From contig CP108521.1 of the NCBI GenBank assembly GCA_035999765.1, positions 5,704,001 to 5,768,000 of the forward strand: 64,000 bases of DNA. The letters are read 5' to 3'. Below, piece by piece: positions 26,601 through 34,717 of the stretch. Position 1 is the stretch's first letter; every line of letters begins with the position of its first letter. A model generated the notes under the pieces. The model searched no databases, was not told the origin of the DNA, and saw only the letters and a program-made list of their open reading frames with translations. Made by a program: the position numbers and the translations under genes. Source of the stretch: Streptomyces sp. NBC_01231. GTDB taxonomy: Bacteria; Actinomycetota; Actinomycetes; Streptomycetales; Streptomycetaceae.

Positions 26601-28041
26601 TGCGCGGCCCGTAGCGGAGGCCGCACCCGGACTCAGCGACACGGAGCGCCGAGTGGCGACACTCTGGCAAGAGCTGCTGGGAGTCGACCGAGTCGCGGCG
26701 GACGACGACTTCTTCGTGCTGGGCGGCAATTCGCTCTTGGCCGTACGGCTGCTGCTCAGGATCCGCATGGAGTGGGGGGTGGAACTCACCCTCGGGTCGG
26801 TGTTCGCCGCTCCCACCGTCGGCCGCCTGGCAGGACTTCTCACTGCCGGCACGCCCCGTCCCGGCGCCCCCGACCTGCTGCCCGACACCACCCTTGACCC
26901 CGCGATCGTTCCCGCCGCCACCGTCGTCCGGGTGGCACGAGACCCCGCGCACGTCCTCTTGACGGGAGCCACGGGTTTCCTGGGCGCGTTTCTGCTCCAC
27001 CGGCTGCTGACCGCCACCGACGCCACCGTTCACTGCCTGGTGCGCGCGAGCGGAGCTCGCTCGGGAGCCAAGCGATTGCACACCGCGCTGGAGCAGTACG
27101 GGTTGTGGGACAACACCTTCACGGAACGTACCGTGGCCGTCCCCGGCGACCTGGCGCAGGAGCGGCTGGGTCTCTCCGACGAGGAATTCCGCCGCTTGGC
27201 CCGAGAAATGGACGCGGTGTTCCACGCCGGCGCATCGGTCAACCTGACCCAGTCGTACGAGCACCTGAAGAACACGAATGTGCGCGGCACCGTCGAGTTG
27301 TTACGTCTCGCCGCCGCGTATCGGACCGTTCCTTTGCACCACATCTCCACGGTGGGTGTGTACTCCGGTACTACGGTGGACGATGCGCGCATTCGTCCGG
27401 AGGCCCCCCTCCCCGCGGCGGAGACCCTTTGGAACGGCTACGCGCAGAGCAAGTGGGCCGCGGAGGTCGTACTCGGCCAAGCCAGGGAACGCGGGCTGCC
27501 CGTCTCGGTCTATCGCCCGACCCGCATCGGCGGAGATACGAGGACTGGCCTGTGCCAGCCGTCCGACTACCTCTGGCTGCTGCTGAAGGGGTGCGTGGAA
27601 GCCGGGCTGGCCCCCATGGACCTGACGGACGCCTTCGACCTCATCCCCGTCGACCACGTCAGCGACATCGTCGTTGAACTGTCGCGGCTCCCGCACGCCG
27701 CAGCCAGGACCTTCAACCTGGCGAGCGGACAGCACTTCCAGCTCGACCAAGCAATCGCCTGGCTGTGCGACATGGGCTATTCGATGACTGGTGTTCCTCT
27801 CGATTCATGGCGAAGCGCCATCGCGCGGAATGACGCCAATGTGGCTTTCCCGTTGCTTTCCGTCATTCCTTCGGCGGGAGGCCGAGAGGTGCAGGTCGGC
27901 GCCTCCGTCACATTCGACACGGCGTCAACCTGGGATGCCTTGAAGGGGCAGGGAAACATGCCTGCTGAGGTGGGCAGGGAGTACTTCGCCAAACAGGTTC
28001 ATGCCTTCGTGAGGGCCGGATTCCTCCCACCGCCATGCTGA
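23692..28041 (+). CDS. NRPS, C-A-T-reductase (aldehyde-releasing terminal module)
   Basis: A 1,449-residue protein with four domains. The condensation domain (about 15-440) has HHAVVDG at 144-150. The adenylation domain (about 465-960) has LLYTSGSTGCPKG, NQYGPTETH and PSGKVD. The carrier domain has Ser1014 in LGGNSLLAV. The thioester reductase (about 1085-1445) has the NADPH motif TGATGFLG at 1091-1098 and catalytic Tyr1250/Lys1254. By manual alignment the A-domain pocket reads D-V-Q-F-I-A-Q-V-V-K, close to the proline code DVQxIAHVV with His replaced by Gln. The reductase releases the chain as an aldehyde or alcohol, so the predicted NRPS product is a short X-Pro-like aldehyde. Codon 1204 is TTA (27301-27303), implying bldA control. 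Confidence 0.92.
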   Translation: MMTTGSAAQADSTATPVTYPMSYEQESIWLTDRFGDGGAQFVESWVHRIRGDFDAAAAQRALTGIVRRQEALRSRLHIEGDQAHQEVLPPMPVPLSRRRVTPQDLPTAIHDVVSRPLALDRPPLLRAALLELAPRDVVLVVAVHHAVVDGWSLHLLDEEFSDLYQAELAGRESERPVPPLQFGPWAQRQRTTGIPQDVIDSYWKPVLSDAPPESTFPLDHPRPAATSHRGGLIEFTIDADLTRRMRRLGRQLKATPFVICAAAVTALLARHGQRDVVLGTPISRRDGPDLVPLIACLTDVMPLRQTVEPAHSFSDLVHATKKTVRAAVAHKNVPYAGLVRHTAVPHSRSRLPLFQVVLTVDDARAPGLSLPGAQAERLYPHNGTAKFDVFIHLIPEAQGMRGRLEYAEDLFTPATARRLTERLCHLLQDATDHPTRVTADLALLSATDHALLGTWSDEPAPAADMVLAHETVARAARTAPDVPAVVQDGRSLTYAQLDAASDALAARLLAAGHAGTRVGILLERTLQLPVAVLAALKAGCCCVPLDATYPAERIEFMVRDSCLNLVLTSAALRHHVAHLPDAHPWLLDDPASAPRPRLDLPSVRPDDPAYLLYTSGSTGCPKGVVMPHRSLANLAHWQAERSAPGPRTAQFAPLSFDVAFQELFSTWAARGTLVLVDDAVRRDPVRLLDLIRAQAIERLFLPYVALQQLAEYAAVNDWRGPSLREVISAGEQLFVTPALRDFFTRGTSATLENQYGPTETHVVTAHRLSGPPGAWPGRPPIGRPVPGARICILDDRLGLLPPGAVGEICIGGESIATGYADRPDLTAERFVFGSPQPASAPHHTTGRLYRSGDMGRFRPDGVIEFLGRRDDQAKIRGHRVELGEVEAAVKSMLGVADAVVTVDAALPHDTRLIAHYIPADSGAPDARELRRRLRDRLPEPLIPSVCLPVSGFPLTPSGKVDRAALSLPQGARPVAEAAPGLSDTERRVATLWQELLGVDRVAADDDFFVLGGNSLLAVRLLLRIRMEWGVELTLGSVFAAPTVGRLAGLLTAGTPRPGAPDLLPDTTLDPAIVPAATVVRVARDPAHVLLTGATGFLGAFLLHRLLTATDATVHCLVRASGARSGAKRLHTALEQYGLWDNTFTERTVAVPGDLAQERLGLSDEEFRRLAREMDAVFHAGASVNLTQSYEHLKNTNVRGTVELLRLAAAYRTVPLHHISTVGVYSGTTVDDARIRPEAPLPAAETLWNGYAQSKWAAEVVLGQARERGLPVSVYRPTRIGGDTRTGLCQPSDYLWLLLKGCVEAGLAPMDLTDAFDLIPVDHVSDIVVELSRLPHAAARTFNLASGQHFQLDQAIAWLCDMGYSMTGVPLDSWRSAIARNDANVAFPLLSVIPSAGGREVQVGASVTFDTASTWDALKGQGNMPAEVGREYFAKQVHAFVRAGFLPPPC

Positions 28042-28121
28042 TGCATCCCGGTGTTTCCTGTCGGCGCAAGCGGCTGGTCGCCGCACGTCGGAAAAGTTCC
28101 TTCGAGTCCCAGGAGTGAATG

Positions 28122-28250
28122 ATGGTTCGATTCGTAGCGGTTGGAATATCGGCAGCTCTGGTCACGGTAATTGCATATCACTCGACCCCCTCCGTGGTTG
28201 AACAGAGCTGCCACGAAGGCGGGGACTGCCTTCATTCGGAAGCGAACTAG
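28122..28250 (+). CDS. Small secreted or membrane-anchored peptide ending cluster 2
   Basis: A 42-residue peptide. ATG 28122 is chosen because AGGAG is 6 nt upstream; the adjacent ATG 28119 is only 3 nt from it. Residues 1-19 form a hydrophobic segment (MVRFVAVGISAALVTVIAY) like a signal peptide or single membrane helix. The tail contains two cysteines (SCHEGGDCLH) and ends HSEAN. It lies 80 nt after the NRPS on the same strand. The C-terminal Asn is what MccB enzymes need, so it is a second, weaker candidate substrate of the E1-like enzyme. It could equally be an immunity or regulatory peptide. No family recognised. Confidence 0.5.
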   Translation: MVRFVAVGISAALVTVIAYHSTPSVVEQSCHEGGDCLHSEAN

Positions 28251-28555
28251 TCGGGGAGAATGGTGGCGGTTCCGAATCGGGCAGGCTGAAAGGAGACTTC
28301 GGCGCTCGAGATCCCTGCCGCATATTCTTTTTCCCGAGGATGGCGACGGCATGGTGCTGCGAATCTATGCCGACGGGGCATGCTTCTCTGCCAGTCATCG
28401 GCGCAGGGGCCACGCGGGGGTTGGTCAGCGTCGGAAGCCGCGCTTGGGGGCCCGGGCGTCCGGGTACCCGAACGGCTCGAACCACACTGCAGTGTGCAGG
28501 TCTCCCATGCCCAGGCGTTGGTTCACGTCGCCGTCCGGGTCCGCGCCCTCCCTCG
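28251..28555. other. Intergenic stretch without recognisable features
   Basis: I see no gene, RNA or clear terminator in these 305 bases, which separate cluster 2 from a minus-strand membrane protein gene. Confidence 0.5.
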
Positions 28556-29116
28556 TCAGGCCGCCGGTACCGCTCCGCCGGTCGCGACGCGCGGCGGTGC
28601 GCCCGGTTTGCGGCGTGTCATGACCACGTGCTGCACGGCGAGTGTGACGCCCACGCCCAGCCAGAGCGCGTCGGCGTTGAAGGGTTCGTGGAACGCGACC
28701 GCTCCGATGCCGCCGAAGACCAGTCGCGCGGCCACGGTCAGGAGCCAGAGGATGAGGATCCGGCGATCGCCCTTGCGGAACACGCGTCCTTCGGCATCCC
28801 GCCACATCGGGAAGGCCGCTCCCCGCCAGAGGCCGAGGACGACCGAGGCGAGCAGCGAGAGGACGAGCAGGGTGACGCTCGCCGGCTTCATCTCCGCGGG
28901 TCCGGGCGGAACGCAGCCGCGGACGATGAGCACGCCCACCCAGAAGAACATGCGGTTCGTGACCTGCTGGGCGGTGAACTGGCGTATGACGATGATCGTG
29001 GTGATGCCGACGATGAGCAGGGTGTTGAAGTAGGTGGTGAAATTGCCGCCGTCGTCCTTTGCGGCGAGCCCTCCCGCCAGCGCCAGCCCGGCGTGCAGGG
29101 TGTGGGGGTCGGTCAC
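28556..29116 (-). CDS. Multi-pass membrane protein (CcdC/DUF1453-like?)
   Basis: A 186-residue protein with four to five hydrophobic segments. GTG 29116 is supported by GAGGAG 6-8 nt upstream on the minus strand. Transmembrane stretches include LLIVGITTIIVI, TLLVLSLLASVVLGLW and ALWLGVGVTLAVQHVV, with a basic C-terminal tail. The overall pattern resembles the DUF1453/CcdC-like family, but I have only a general resemblance to rely on. It faces the GntR gene on the same strand with a 316-bp gap and has no clear link to either cluster. Confidence 0.65.
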   Translation of the reverse strand: MTDPHTLHAGLALAGGLAAKDDGGNFTTYFNTLLIVGITTIIVIRQFTAQQVTNRMFFWVGVLIVRGCVPPGPAEMKPASVTLLVLSLLASVVLGLWRGAAFPMWRDAEGRVFRKGDRRILILWLLTVAARLVFGGIGAVAFHEPFNADALWLGVGVTLAVQHVVMTRRKPGAPPRVATGGAVPAA

Positions 29117-29432
29117 GGTCGTTCCTCCTCGGGGCCCCGCCGGTCAGCAGGAACTCCCGTACCAATTGCATCAGTTGGAAGGCGTGCGTCTGGTGACGGG
29201 AGTGACCGTGCGGCATGACGGTCATCGGATGCCCACCCGGGGCCCGGGGACCCCGACCTCGGCCCGCAGAGCCGCCCGGACGCCGGTGCCGTGTCCGGGC
29301 GCTCGCGGTCGTGTCCGGGCGTTCGCGGTCGTGGCCGCGAGCCTGGCCGGAACCGCCGCCGGCCTGATCGGGGAGACAGCACGGCGAGGGCCAGTGCGAC
29401 CAGTCCGATACTCGTCGCCGAGCGGCAGGGCG
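29117..29432. other. Intergenic stretch without recognisable features
   Basis: No coding frame with an RBS is visible between the membrane protein and the GntR regulator gene. The region must hold the promoter of the membrane protein, but I cannot point to one. Confidence 0.4.
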
Positions 29433-30200
29433 TCACTTCTGCCCGCCCCCCTCCCCGCCGGTCGTCACCGGCGTCTCGGAGGCGACCGGAGTGCCCTCCA
29501 GGTGATCCCGCAGCCACTGCTCGGTGTTGCTGACGTGCAGCAGCGCGGCGGCCTGGCTGAGTGCGGCGTCGCGGCGGGACAGGGCCGCGAAGATCGCCTC
29601 GTGTTCCGCGAGGGTGCGCCCCGCGGCCTGGCCGTCGACCAGGCCGCGCCAGATACGGGCCCTCAGGGTGCGGCCCGAGACACCCTCCAGGAGCGTGACC
29701 AGTGACTCGTTGCCCGTGGCGGCGACCACCGCGCGGTGGAACGCCGCGTCGTGCGCGTTGAGTTGCTCGACATCGTCGCGGGCCTCCCGCATGGCGTCCA
29801 GGTGCCGCTTCGCCTCGGCGAGGCCCTCGTCGGAGATCCGGGTGGCGGCCAGCGCGGTGGCGACCGGCTCGAGCAGCCGCCTGACCTCCATCAGGTCCAG
29901 CAGGGCACCCGCGTCGCCCTGCAGCAGGTCCACCGCACCCCCGAGCCCCTCCAGCAGCAGACTCGGCTGCAGGCTGGTCACATAGGTGCCGTCCCCCCGT
30001 CTGACCTCCAGCACCCGGGCGACCGCCAGCGCCTTGACCGCCTCCCGCGCCAGATTGCGCGACAGCCCCAACTGCGCGGCCAGATCCTGCTCCGGAGGCA
30101 GCTTGGAGCCCGGCGGCAGCGCGCCCGAGCGAATGAGCTCGCGGATCTGCTCGATGGCTCTGTCAGTCAGGGACAAAGGGGACCTCTCTCCGGAAGACAT
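29433..30200 (-). CDS. FadR-subfamily GntR transcriptional regulator
   Basis: A 255-residue regulator. Residues 1-75 form the GntR winged helix: IRELIRSGALPPGSKLPPEQ, then DLAAQLGLSRNLAREAVKAL and the wing VRRGDGTYVT. Residues about 95-235 are the all-helical FCD effector domain with metal-ligand positions such as AHDAAFHRAV and EHEAIFAAL. It is divergent from the fucosidase gene, with 112 bp between starts, so it most likely represses that gene and itself and is relieved by a sugar-derived ligand. Confidence 0.9.
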   Translation of the reverse strand: MSSGERSPLSLTDRAIEQIRELIRSGALPPGSKLPPEQDLAAQLGLSRNLAREAVKALAVARVLEVRRGDGTYVTSLQPSLLLEGLGGAVDLLQGDAGALLDLMEVRRLLEPVATALAATRISDEGLAEAKRHLDAMREARDDVEQLNAHDAAFHRAVVAATGNESLVTLLEGVSGRTLRARIWRGLVDGQAAGRTLAEHEAIFAALSRRDAALSQAAALLHVSNTEQWLRDHLEGTPVASETPVTTGGEGGGQK

Positions 30201-30208
30201 GTGATGTC
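30196..30208. promoter_or_regulatory. Candidate GntR operator overlapping the regulator start
   Basis: GACAT-GTG-ATGTC is a perfect inverted repeat that includes the regulator's own start codon (30198-30200). A second small palindrome, CTGT-ACGA-ACAG, lies at 30214-30225. Either could be the regulator's binding site in the divergent region. Confidence 0.4.
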
Positions 30209-30312
30209 TACTCCTGTACGAACAGTACTCTCACGCATCAAATCGCCCATCTCACCTGTCTCCACAGGGTTATTCATCCCTGCACGCCCGTTGACAGTGA
30301 AGGGTTCCATGC

Positions 30313-32595
30313 ATGACCTTCGTGCGTAACACCAGGCGCTCACGTCCCATGAGTACCGCGTTGCCGGAGGTTTCCGCAGTGTCGCAATCGATCAGCAGGC
30401 GCAGGCTACTGGCCGGTGCCACGTCCGTCGTGGCGGCCGCGATGGTCACCGACGTGTTCGCAGGCGACAGTGCCCTGGCGGCCCCGCGCACCTACACGCC
30501 CACCTGGGACTCGGTGAACCGGCACCCGGCAGCGCCCGAGTGGTTCCGCGACGCCAAGTTCGGCATCTACTTCCACTGGGGCGTGTTCAGTGTGCCCGCG
30601 TACGACAGCGAGTGGTACCCGCGGAACATGTACGAGCCGGACAGCAAGGCGAACAAGCACCACATCGCCACGTACGGCAACCCCGCCGACTGGCCGCTCC
30701 ACAACTTCATCAACGGCGCGGACGACCTGGCCGGGAACCACGTGGAGTTCGCGCCGAAGCTCAAGTCGGCCGGCGGCGCCTTCGACCCCGACGAGTGGGC
30801 GCAGCTCTTCGTCGACGCCGGCGCCCGGTTCGCCGGTCCGGTCGCCGAGCACCACGACGGCTACTCGATGTGGGACAGCAAGGTCAACGAGTGGAACTCC
30901 GTGGCGAAGGGGCCGCGACTCGACCTGCTCCACCTGTTCACCGACGCCATCCGCGCCCGGAACCTCAAGCTGCTGGTGGCGATGCACCACGCGTACAACT
31001 ACACCGGCTACTACGAGTACGCGCCCGCTCAGTCCGACCCGAGCCTGAAGAAGCTGTACGGGCAGCTGAGTTCGGCCAAGGAGAACCAGCTGTGGTTCGA
31101 CAAGCTCAAGGAGGTCGTCGACCGCGCCCGGCCGGACATCCTGTGGCAGGACTGGCGACTTGACCACGTCGACGAGACACAGCGGCTGAACTTCCTGGCG
31201 TACTACTACAACCAGGCGAACAAGTGGGGCGAGGAAGTCGTCGCCACCTACAAGGACGGGCTCGACCCCCACGGTGAGGTCTTCGACTACGAGCGGGGCG
31301 GACCGGCCGACCTCACCGCGCCGTACTGGCTGACCGACGACAGCATCTCCAACTCCAGCTGGTGCTACACCGAGGGCATCGGCTACTACTCGCTCGCGCA
31401 GATGCTGCACTCGCTGATCGACCGCGTCAGCAAGAACGGCAACATGCTGCTCAACATCGCCCCGCAGGCCGACGGCACCATCCCGCAGGGCCAGCGCGAC
31501 CTCCTCCTCGCCATCGGCGACTACCTGAAGCGCCACGGCGAGTCGATCTACGACACCCGAGCCTGGACCGCGTACGGCGAGGGCCCGACGAAGATGGGCG
31601 GCGGCTCCTTCACCCGCCCCACGGCCGGCACCGCGCGGGACATCCGCTTCACCCGCAACAAGCGGGACACGGTCCTGTACGCCACGGCCCTCGGCTGGCC
31701 CGGCAGTTCGCTCACGATCGAGACGCTCGGTTCCGAACGGATCGATCTGGCCTCGCTGTCCTCGGTGAAACTGCTCGGCGCGATCGCCGGCGAGTACATC
31801 GACCTCCCCGCCCCGGCCCAGGACGCGACGGGGCTGAAGGTGGCCCTGCCGTCCACGGCGCCGTTCGACGCGCCCGCGTACGTCCTCAAGCTCCGCTTCT
31901 CCGGCCGGATCCCCGCGCTGCGGCCCCTTGTCGGTGCCGTGGCCCACCAGGGCGCCAACTACGCGCGTGACAGCGCCGTGTTGGCACTCGGGTCCTACAC
32001 CGCCGAACAGCTCTCTCTCGCCGGAATCCCGCCGCGTACGCTCTCCTCGCTGCGGCTGGCCCCGGGGTACCAGGTCGTCGGCTACTCCGGCGACGACTTC
32101 ACCGGCACGTCGTGGACCTTCACTGTCGACAACGCCAGGATCCGGAGCAGGATCACCTCCCTGAAGGTCGTGTTCGACCCGGCCGCGTACTTCCGCGTCA
32201 CCAATGTCACCAACGGCCTGGCCCTGGACGGCGGCGGCGACGTCCCCGCCGGTGCCGACCTGAAACAGAGGACCTGGGACGGCTCGGCCGACCTGCAGTG
32301 GCACGCCGTCGATCTCGGCAACGGCTACCACAAGCTGGAGAACCGCGGCAACGGCCTCGTCGCCGACGGCTGGGGCGCCACGAGCGACGGTGCCCCGGCC
32401 AGGCAGCAGGCGTGGACCGGCAGCACCAACCAGCAATGGCTGATCACTCACCGCGGCGACGGCCGCTACTCCCTCGCCAACCGCACCACGGGTCTCGTCC
32501 TGGACGGCGGCGGCAACGTCTCCTCCGGCTCCGTCACCAAGCAGTGGACCTGGGACACCAGCACCAACCTGCTGTGGACCTTCACGAAGATCTGA
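30313..32595 (+). CDS. Secreted GH29 alpha-L-fucosidase with ricin-type lectin domain
   Basis: A 760-residue enzyme from ATG 30313 (GAAGGG about 9 nt upstream); ATG 30349 in frame has no RBS. A Tat signal with twin arginines (SISRRRLLAGATS) is followed by a hydrophobic stretch ending near ALAAP. The GH29 catalytic domain spans about 70-430: DAKFGIYFHWGVFSVPAY, AEHHDGYSMWDSKV and the nucleophile region ILWQDWRLDH. Then comes a beta-sandwich, and the last 130 residues are a ricin B-type beta-trefoil with three related repeats (GLALDGGGDVPAG, GLVADGWG, GLVLDGGGNVSSG, each followed by QW or LW). It would release fucose from exogenous glycans, with the lectin holding the enzyme to the polymer. Not part of either cluster. 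Confidence 0.9.
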   Translation: MTFVRNTRRSRPMSTALPEVSAVSQSISRRRLLAGATSVVAAAMVTDVFAGDSALAAPRTYTPTWDSVNRHPAAPEWFRDAKFGIYFHWGVFSVPAYDSEWYPRNMYEPDSKANKHHIATYGNPADWPLHNFINGADDLAGNHVEFAPKLKSAGGAFDPDEWAQLFVDAGARFAGPVAEHHDGYSMWDSKVNEWNSVAKGPRLDLLHLFTDAIRARNLKLLVAMHHAYNYTGYYEYAPAQSDPSLKKLYGQLSSAKENQLWFDKLKEVVDRARPDILWQDWRLDHVDETQRLNFLAYYYNQANKWGEEVVATYKDGLDPHGEVFDYERGGPADLTAPYWLTDDSISNSSWCYTEGIGYYSLAQMLHSLIDRVSKNGNMLLNIAPQADGTIPQGQRDLLLAIGDYLKRHGESIYDTRAWTAYGEGPTKMGGGSFTRPTAGTARDIRFTRNKRDTVLYATALGWPGSSLTIETLGSERIDLASLSSVKLLGAIAGEYIDLPAPAQDATGLKVALPSTAPFDAPAYVLKLRFSGRIPALRPLVGAVAHQGANYARDSAVLALGSYTAEQLSLAGIPPRTLSSLRLAPGYQVVGYSGDDFTGTSWTFTVDNARIRSRITSLKVVFDPAAYFRVTNVTNGLALDGGGDVPAGADLKQRTWDGSADLQWHAVDLGNGYHKLENRGNGLVADGWGATSDGAPARQQAWTGSTNQQWLITHRGDGRYSLANRTTGLVLDGGGNVSSGSVTKQWTWDTSTNLLWTFTKI

Positions 32596-32761
32596 CGGAT
32601 GCGGACACGACGGCACGCCGCGATGAGGTCCGGGCTGGTCTGAAGGCGTCGGCATGGGTGGTGACCTGGGGATTGCACTGGCGAAGGAGGCGGGGAGTGC
32701 TGGCCCACGACATCTGGCGACGATCCGTTTGCTGGCACCTACACATGGTTAGATCGCTCGC

Positions 32762-33724
32762 ATGAATCCATTGAGTGAGCGTTCCGAAATGGACCGCGGC
32801 GCCCTGCTTGCCGCCTCGGTCACGGTCTTCTTATGGGCTTCGGCCTTTGTGTCCATTCGTGCGTCGGCGGACTATTTCGGACCCGGCGCCCTGGCCCTCG
32901 GGCGCCTTGCGACGGGCTCCGTCGCGTTGCTGTGCGTTCTCCTGGTCAAGCGGGGCGGTATACCGCCGCGTAAGGCATGGCCCGGGATCATATTGTCCGG
33001 AGTGCTCTGGTTCGGGTGCTACATGGTGGCGTTGAACTGGGGCGAGCAGAAAGTCGACGCCGGCACCGCCGCCATGGTCGTCAACATCGGCCCCATGGTG
33101 ATCGCGCTGTTGGGTGGCTGGCTGCTCAAGGAAGGGTTCCCGCCCTTGCTGCTCGCCGGCATGGGAGTGTCGTTCGTGGGCGCGGTCGTGGTGGGCTTCT
33201 CCACGTCCGGCGGCGGTTCGTCATCGGTGCTGGGCGTGGTGCTGTGTCTGCTGGCGGCCCTTGCCTACGGGGCCGGAGTGGTGTCGCAGAAGCCCGCGCT
33301 GCGGCACGCCACACCGATGCAGGTGACGACGTTCGGATGCCTCATCGGGACCGTCGCGTGCCTGCCGTTCAGCGGGCAGCTCGTCTCGGATCTGTCCACG
33401 GCGCCGCCCTCGGCGATCCTCAATGTCGTCTATCTCGGCTTGTTCCCGACCGCCCTGGCGTTCAGCACCTGGGCGTACGCGCTGTCGCGGACCACCGCGG
33501 GCCGGCTGGGCGCGACCACGTACGCGGTGCCGGCGATCGTCATCCTCATTTCCTGGATCGCCCTGGAGGAAGTGCCCGGCTGGGTCACGCTCCTGGGCGG
33601 CGCCATCTGCCTCGGCGGCGTGGCCGTTTCCCGGCTGCGCCCCGGCCGCGCCTCTCAGGCGCCGCCGGCCGCCCCGCCGGTACCGGACGACACTCCGGCT
33701 TCCTCGGTGGAGCCGACGCGCTGA
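32762..33724 (+). CDS. EamA/DMT-family transporter
   Basis: A 320-residue protein with ten hydrophobic helices arranged as two EamA repeats (first repeat GTAAMVVNIGPMVIALLGGW, second AGRLGATTYAVPAIVILISW). Such drug/metabolite transporters export amino acids or small metabolites. The C-terminal 30 residues are Pro/Ala-rich and cytosolic. Codon 24 is TTA (32831-32833), so translation may depend on bldA. It is convergent with the LuxR-type regulator of cluster 3 and could be an exporter for that cluster, though nothing else ties it there. Confidence 0.85.
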   Translation: MNPLSERSEMDRGALLAASVTVFLWASAFVSIRASADYFGPGALALGRLATGSVALLCVLLVKRGGIPPRKAWPGIILSGVLWFGCYMVALNWGEQKVDAGTAAMVVNIGPMVIALLGGWLLKEGFPPLLLAGMGVSFVGAVVVGFSTSGGGSSSVLGVVLCLLAALAYGAGVVSQKPALRHATPMQVTTFGCLIGTVACLPFSGQLVSDLSTAPPSAILNVVYLGLFPTALAFSTWAYALSRTTAGRLGATTYAVPAIVILISWIALEEVPGWVTLLGGAICLGGVAVSRLRPGRASQAPPAAPPVPDDTPASSVEPTR

Positions 33725-33795
33725 ACCTGGGCGTAGCGCAGGGCGTGGGCGGTCCTTGCCCACGTCTTCCTCGCCCAGGTCTTCCCCGCACGGGC

Positions 33796-33838
33796 GCGAG
33801 CGCTCCCGGGACTTCCCCCGTCCTCCGGGGGCGCTCGC
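33796..33838. terminator. Stem-loop between convergent transporter and regulator genes
   Basis: An inner stem CCCCCG/CGGGGG (33815-33820/33826-33831) lies within an outer pair GCGAGCGC/GCGCTCGC (33796-33803/33831-33838). It sits in the 138-bp gap between convergent genes and could stop both transcripts. Confidence 0.5.
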
Positions 33839-33862
33839 CTCGTGGTGCTCACCGCAGGGCGG

Positions 33863-34717
33863 TCACAGCACGAGCGTGGTCTCGTCCCTGCCCAGTAGAT
33901 AGCCGAGCTGAAGCCGGGTGTTCGCCCCCAACTGCTGCTTCATCGCCGCGATATGGCCCTGCAGCGACCGTTCGCTGATACCGAGGCGGCGCGCGATCCG
34001 CTTGTCGGAGTAGCCGCCGATGAGGAGCCCGCTGATCGACTCGCGCAACGACGGGATGACGTCGTCGGCCGCCTTCGCGGCGTGCAGGGGAACGAACGGG
34101 AAGGACTTCGCGCGGTCCCAGGAGCGTTCGAAGATGTCCTTGAGGAACCGCACGATCGCCGGCTCCCTGACCGCCAGTCCCACGGTTCGGCTCTCGTTGG
34201 CGGAAATGAACGCCACTGAGTCGTCGATGATGATGAGACGGTCGAAGAATTCCGCCAGGGTTCGCACTCTCACCCCGTAATCGGTGACCGCCCGCACGTA
34301 GTTCTTCGTCGCCTCATCGAAACGCGTCGTGTGCTGATAGAGCGTACGCATGGCGACCCCGGCCTCGATGTGGCGCCGTACGGATTTCAGGGCGTCGTCC
34401 AGAACCTGGCCGGGGCGGGGGCCATCGGGCTGCGCGGTCAGTATTTCCCGCTGCGCACTGTTGAGTGCGTCCTCGATGGCGGAGCTGATCGCGTCCAGTC
34501 CGTGGAGGTATGAGATGCGGGATTCCTCGGAAATCGACGCACTCATTGACTCCTTGGTTCTGCCGATGTCAATGAGGCGGCCAGTGGTCAGTCGAGACAG
34601 TGTTTCCAACTGCTCGGCAATGGCTCGCAGTGCCCCCTCCGGCCCTTCCTGTGGTGTGGCCGCTTCGCTCCCGAAACGCTCTGATGTGTCCCCATTTGGA
34701 TGCTCGGTTGACATCAT
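33863..34717 (-). CDS. LuxR-type HTH regulator of cluster 3
   Basis: A 284-residue protein. The last 65 residues are a LuxR/GerE helix-turn-helix (LLIGGYSDKRIARRLGISER, then HIAAMKQQLGANTR). The first 60 residues are acidic and low-complexity. The middle (about 95-215) contains the pattern TLYQHTTRFDEATKNYVRAV and DRLIIIDDSVAFISANES, like the PLD-like sensor half of TrmB-type or stand-alone LuxR regulators common next to actinomycete NRPS clusters. It is divergent from the small peptide and thioesterase genes and is probably their activator. Confidence 0.85.
   Translation of the reverse strand: MMSTEHPNGDTSERFGSEAATPQEGPEGALRAIAEQLETLSRLTTGRLIDIGRTKESMSASISEESRISYLHGLDAISSAIEDALNSAQREILTAQPDGPRPGQVLDDALKSVRRHIEAGVAMRTLYQHTTRFDEATKNYVRAVTDYGVRVRTLAEFFDRLIIIDDSVAFISANESRTVGLAVREPAIVRFLKDIFERSWDRAKSFPFVPLHAAKAADDVIPSLRESISGLLIGGYSDKRIARRLGISERSLQGHIAAMKQQLGANTRLQLGYLLGRDETTLVL

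Noticed and set aside
16192..28041. Azole (YcaO/TOMM) or cyanobactin-type RiPP pathway
   Set aside because: The E1-like enzyme could suggest it, but there is no YcaO gene, no dehydrogenase partner and no Cys/Ser/Thr-rich core peptide.
30291..30296. TTGACA as the -35 box of the fucosidase gene
   Set aside because: It lies only 17 nt before the start codon and no -10 box follows at a suitable distance.
30406..32655. A 749-codon open frame on the minus strand
   Set aside because: Antisense to the fucosidase gene and without recognisable domains.
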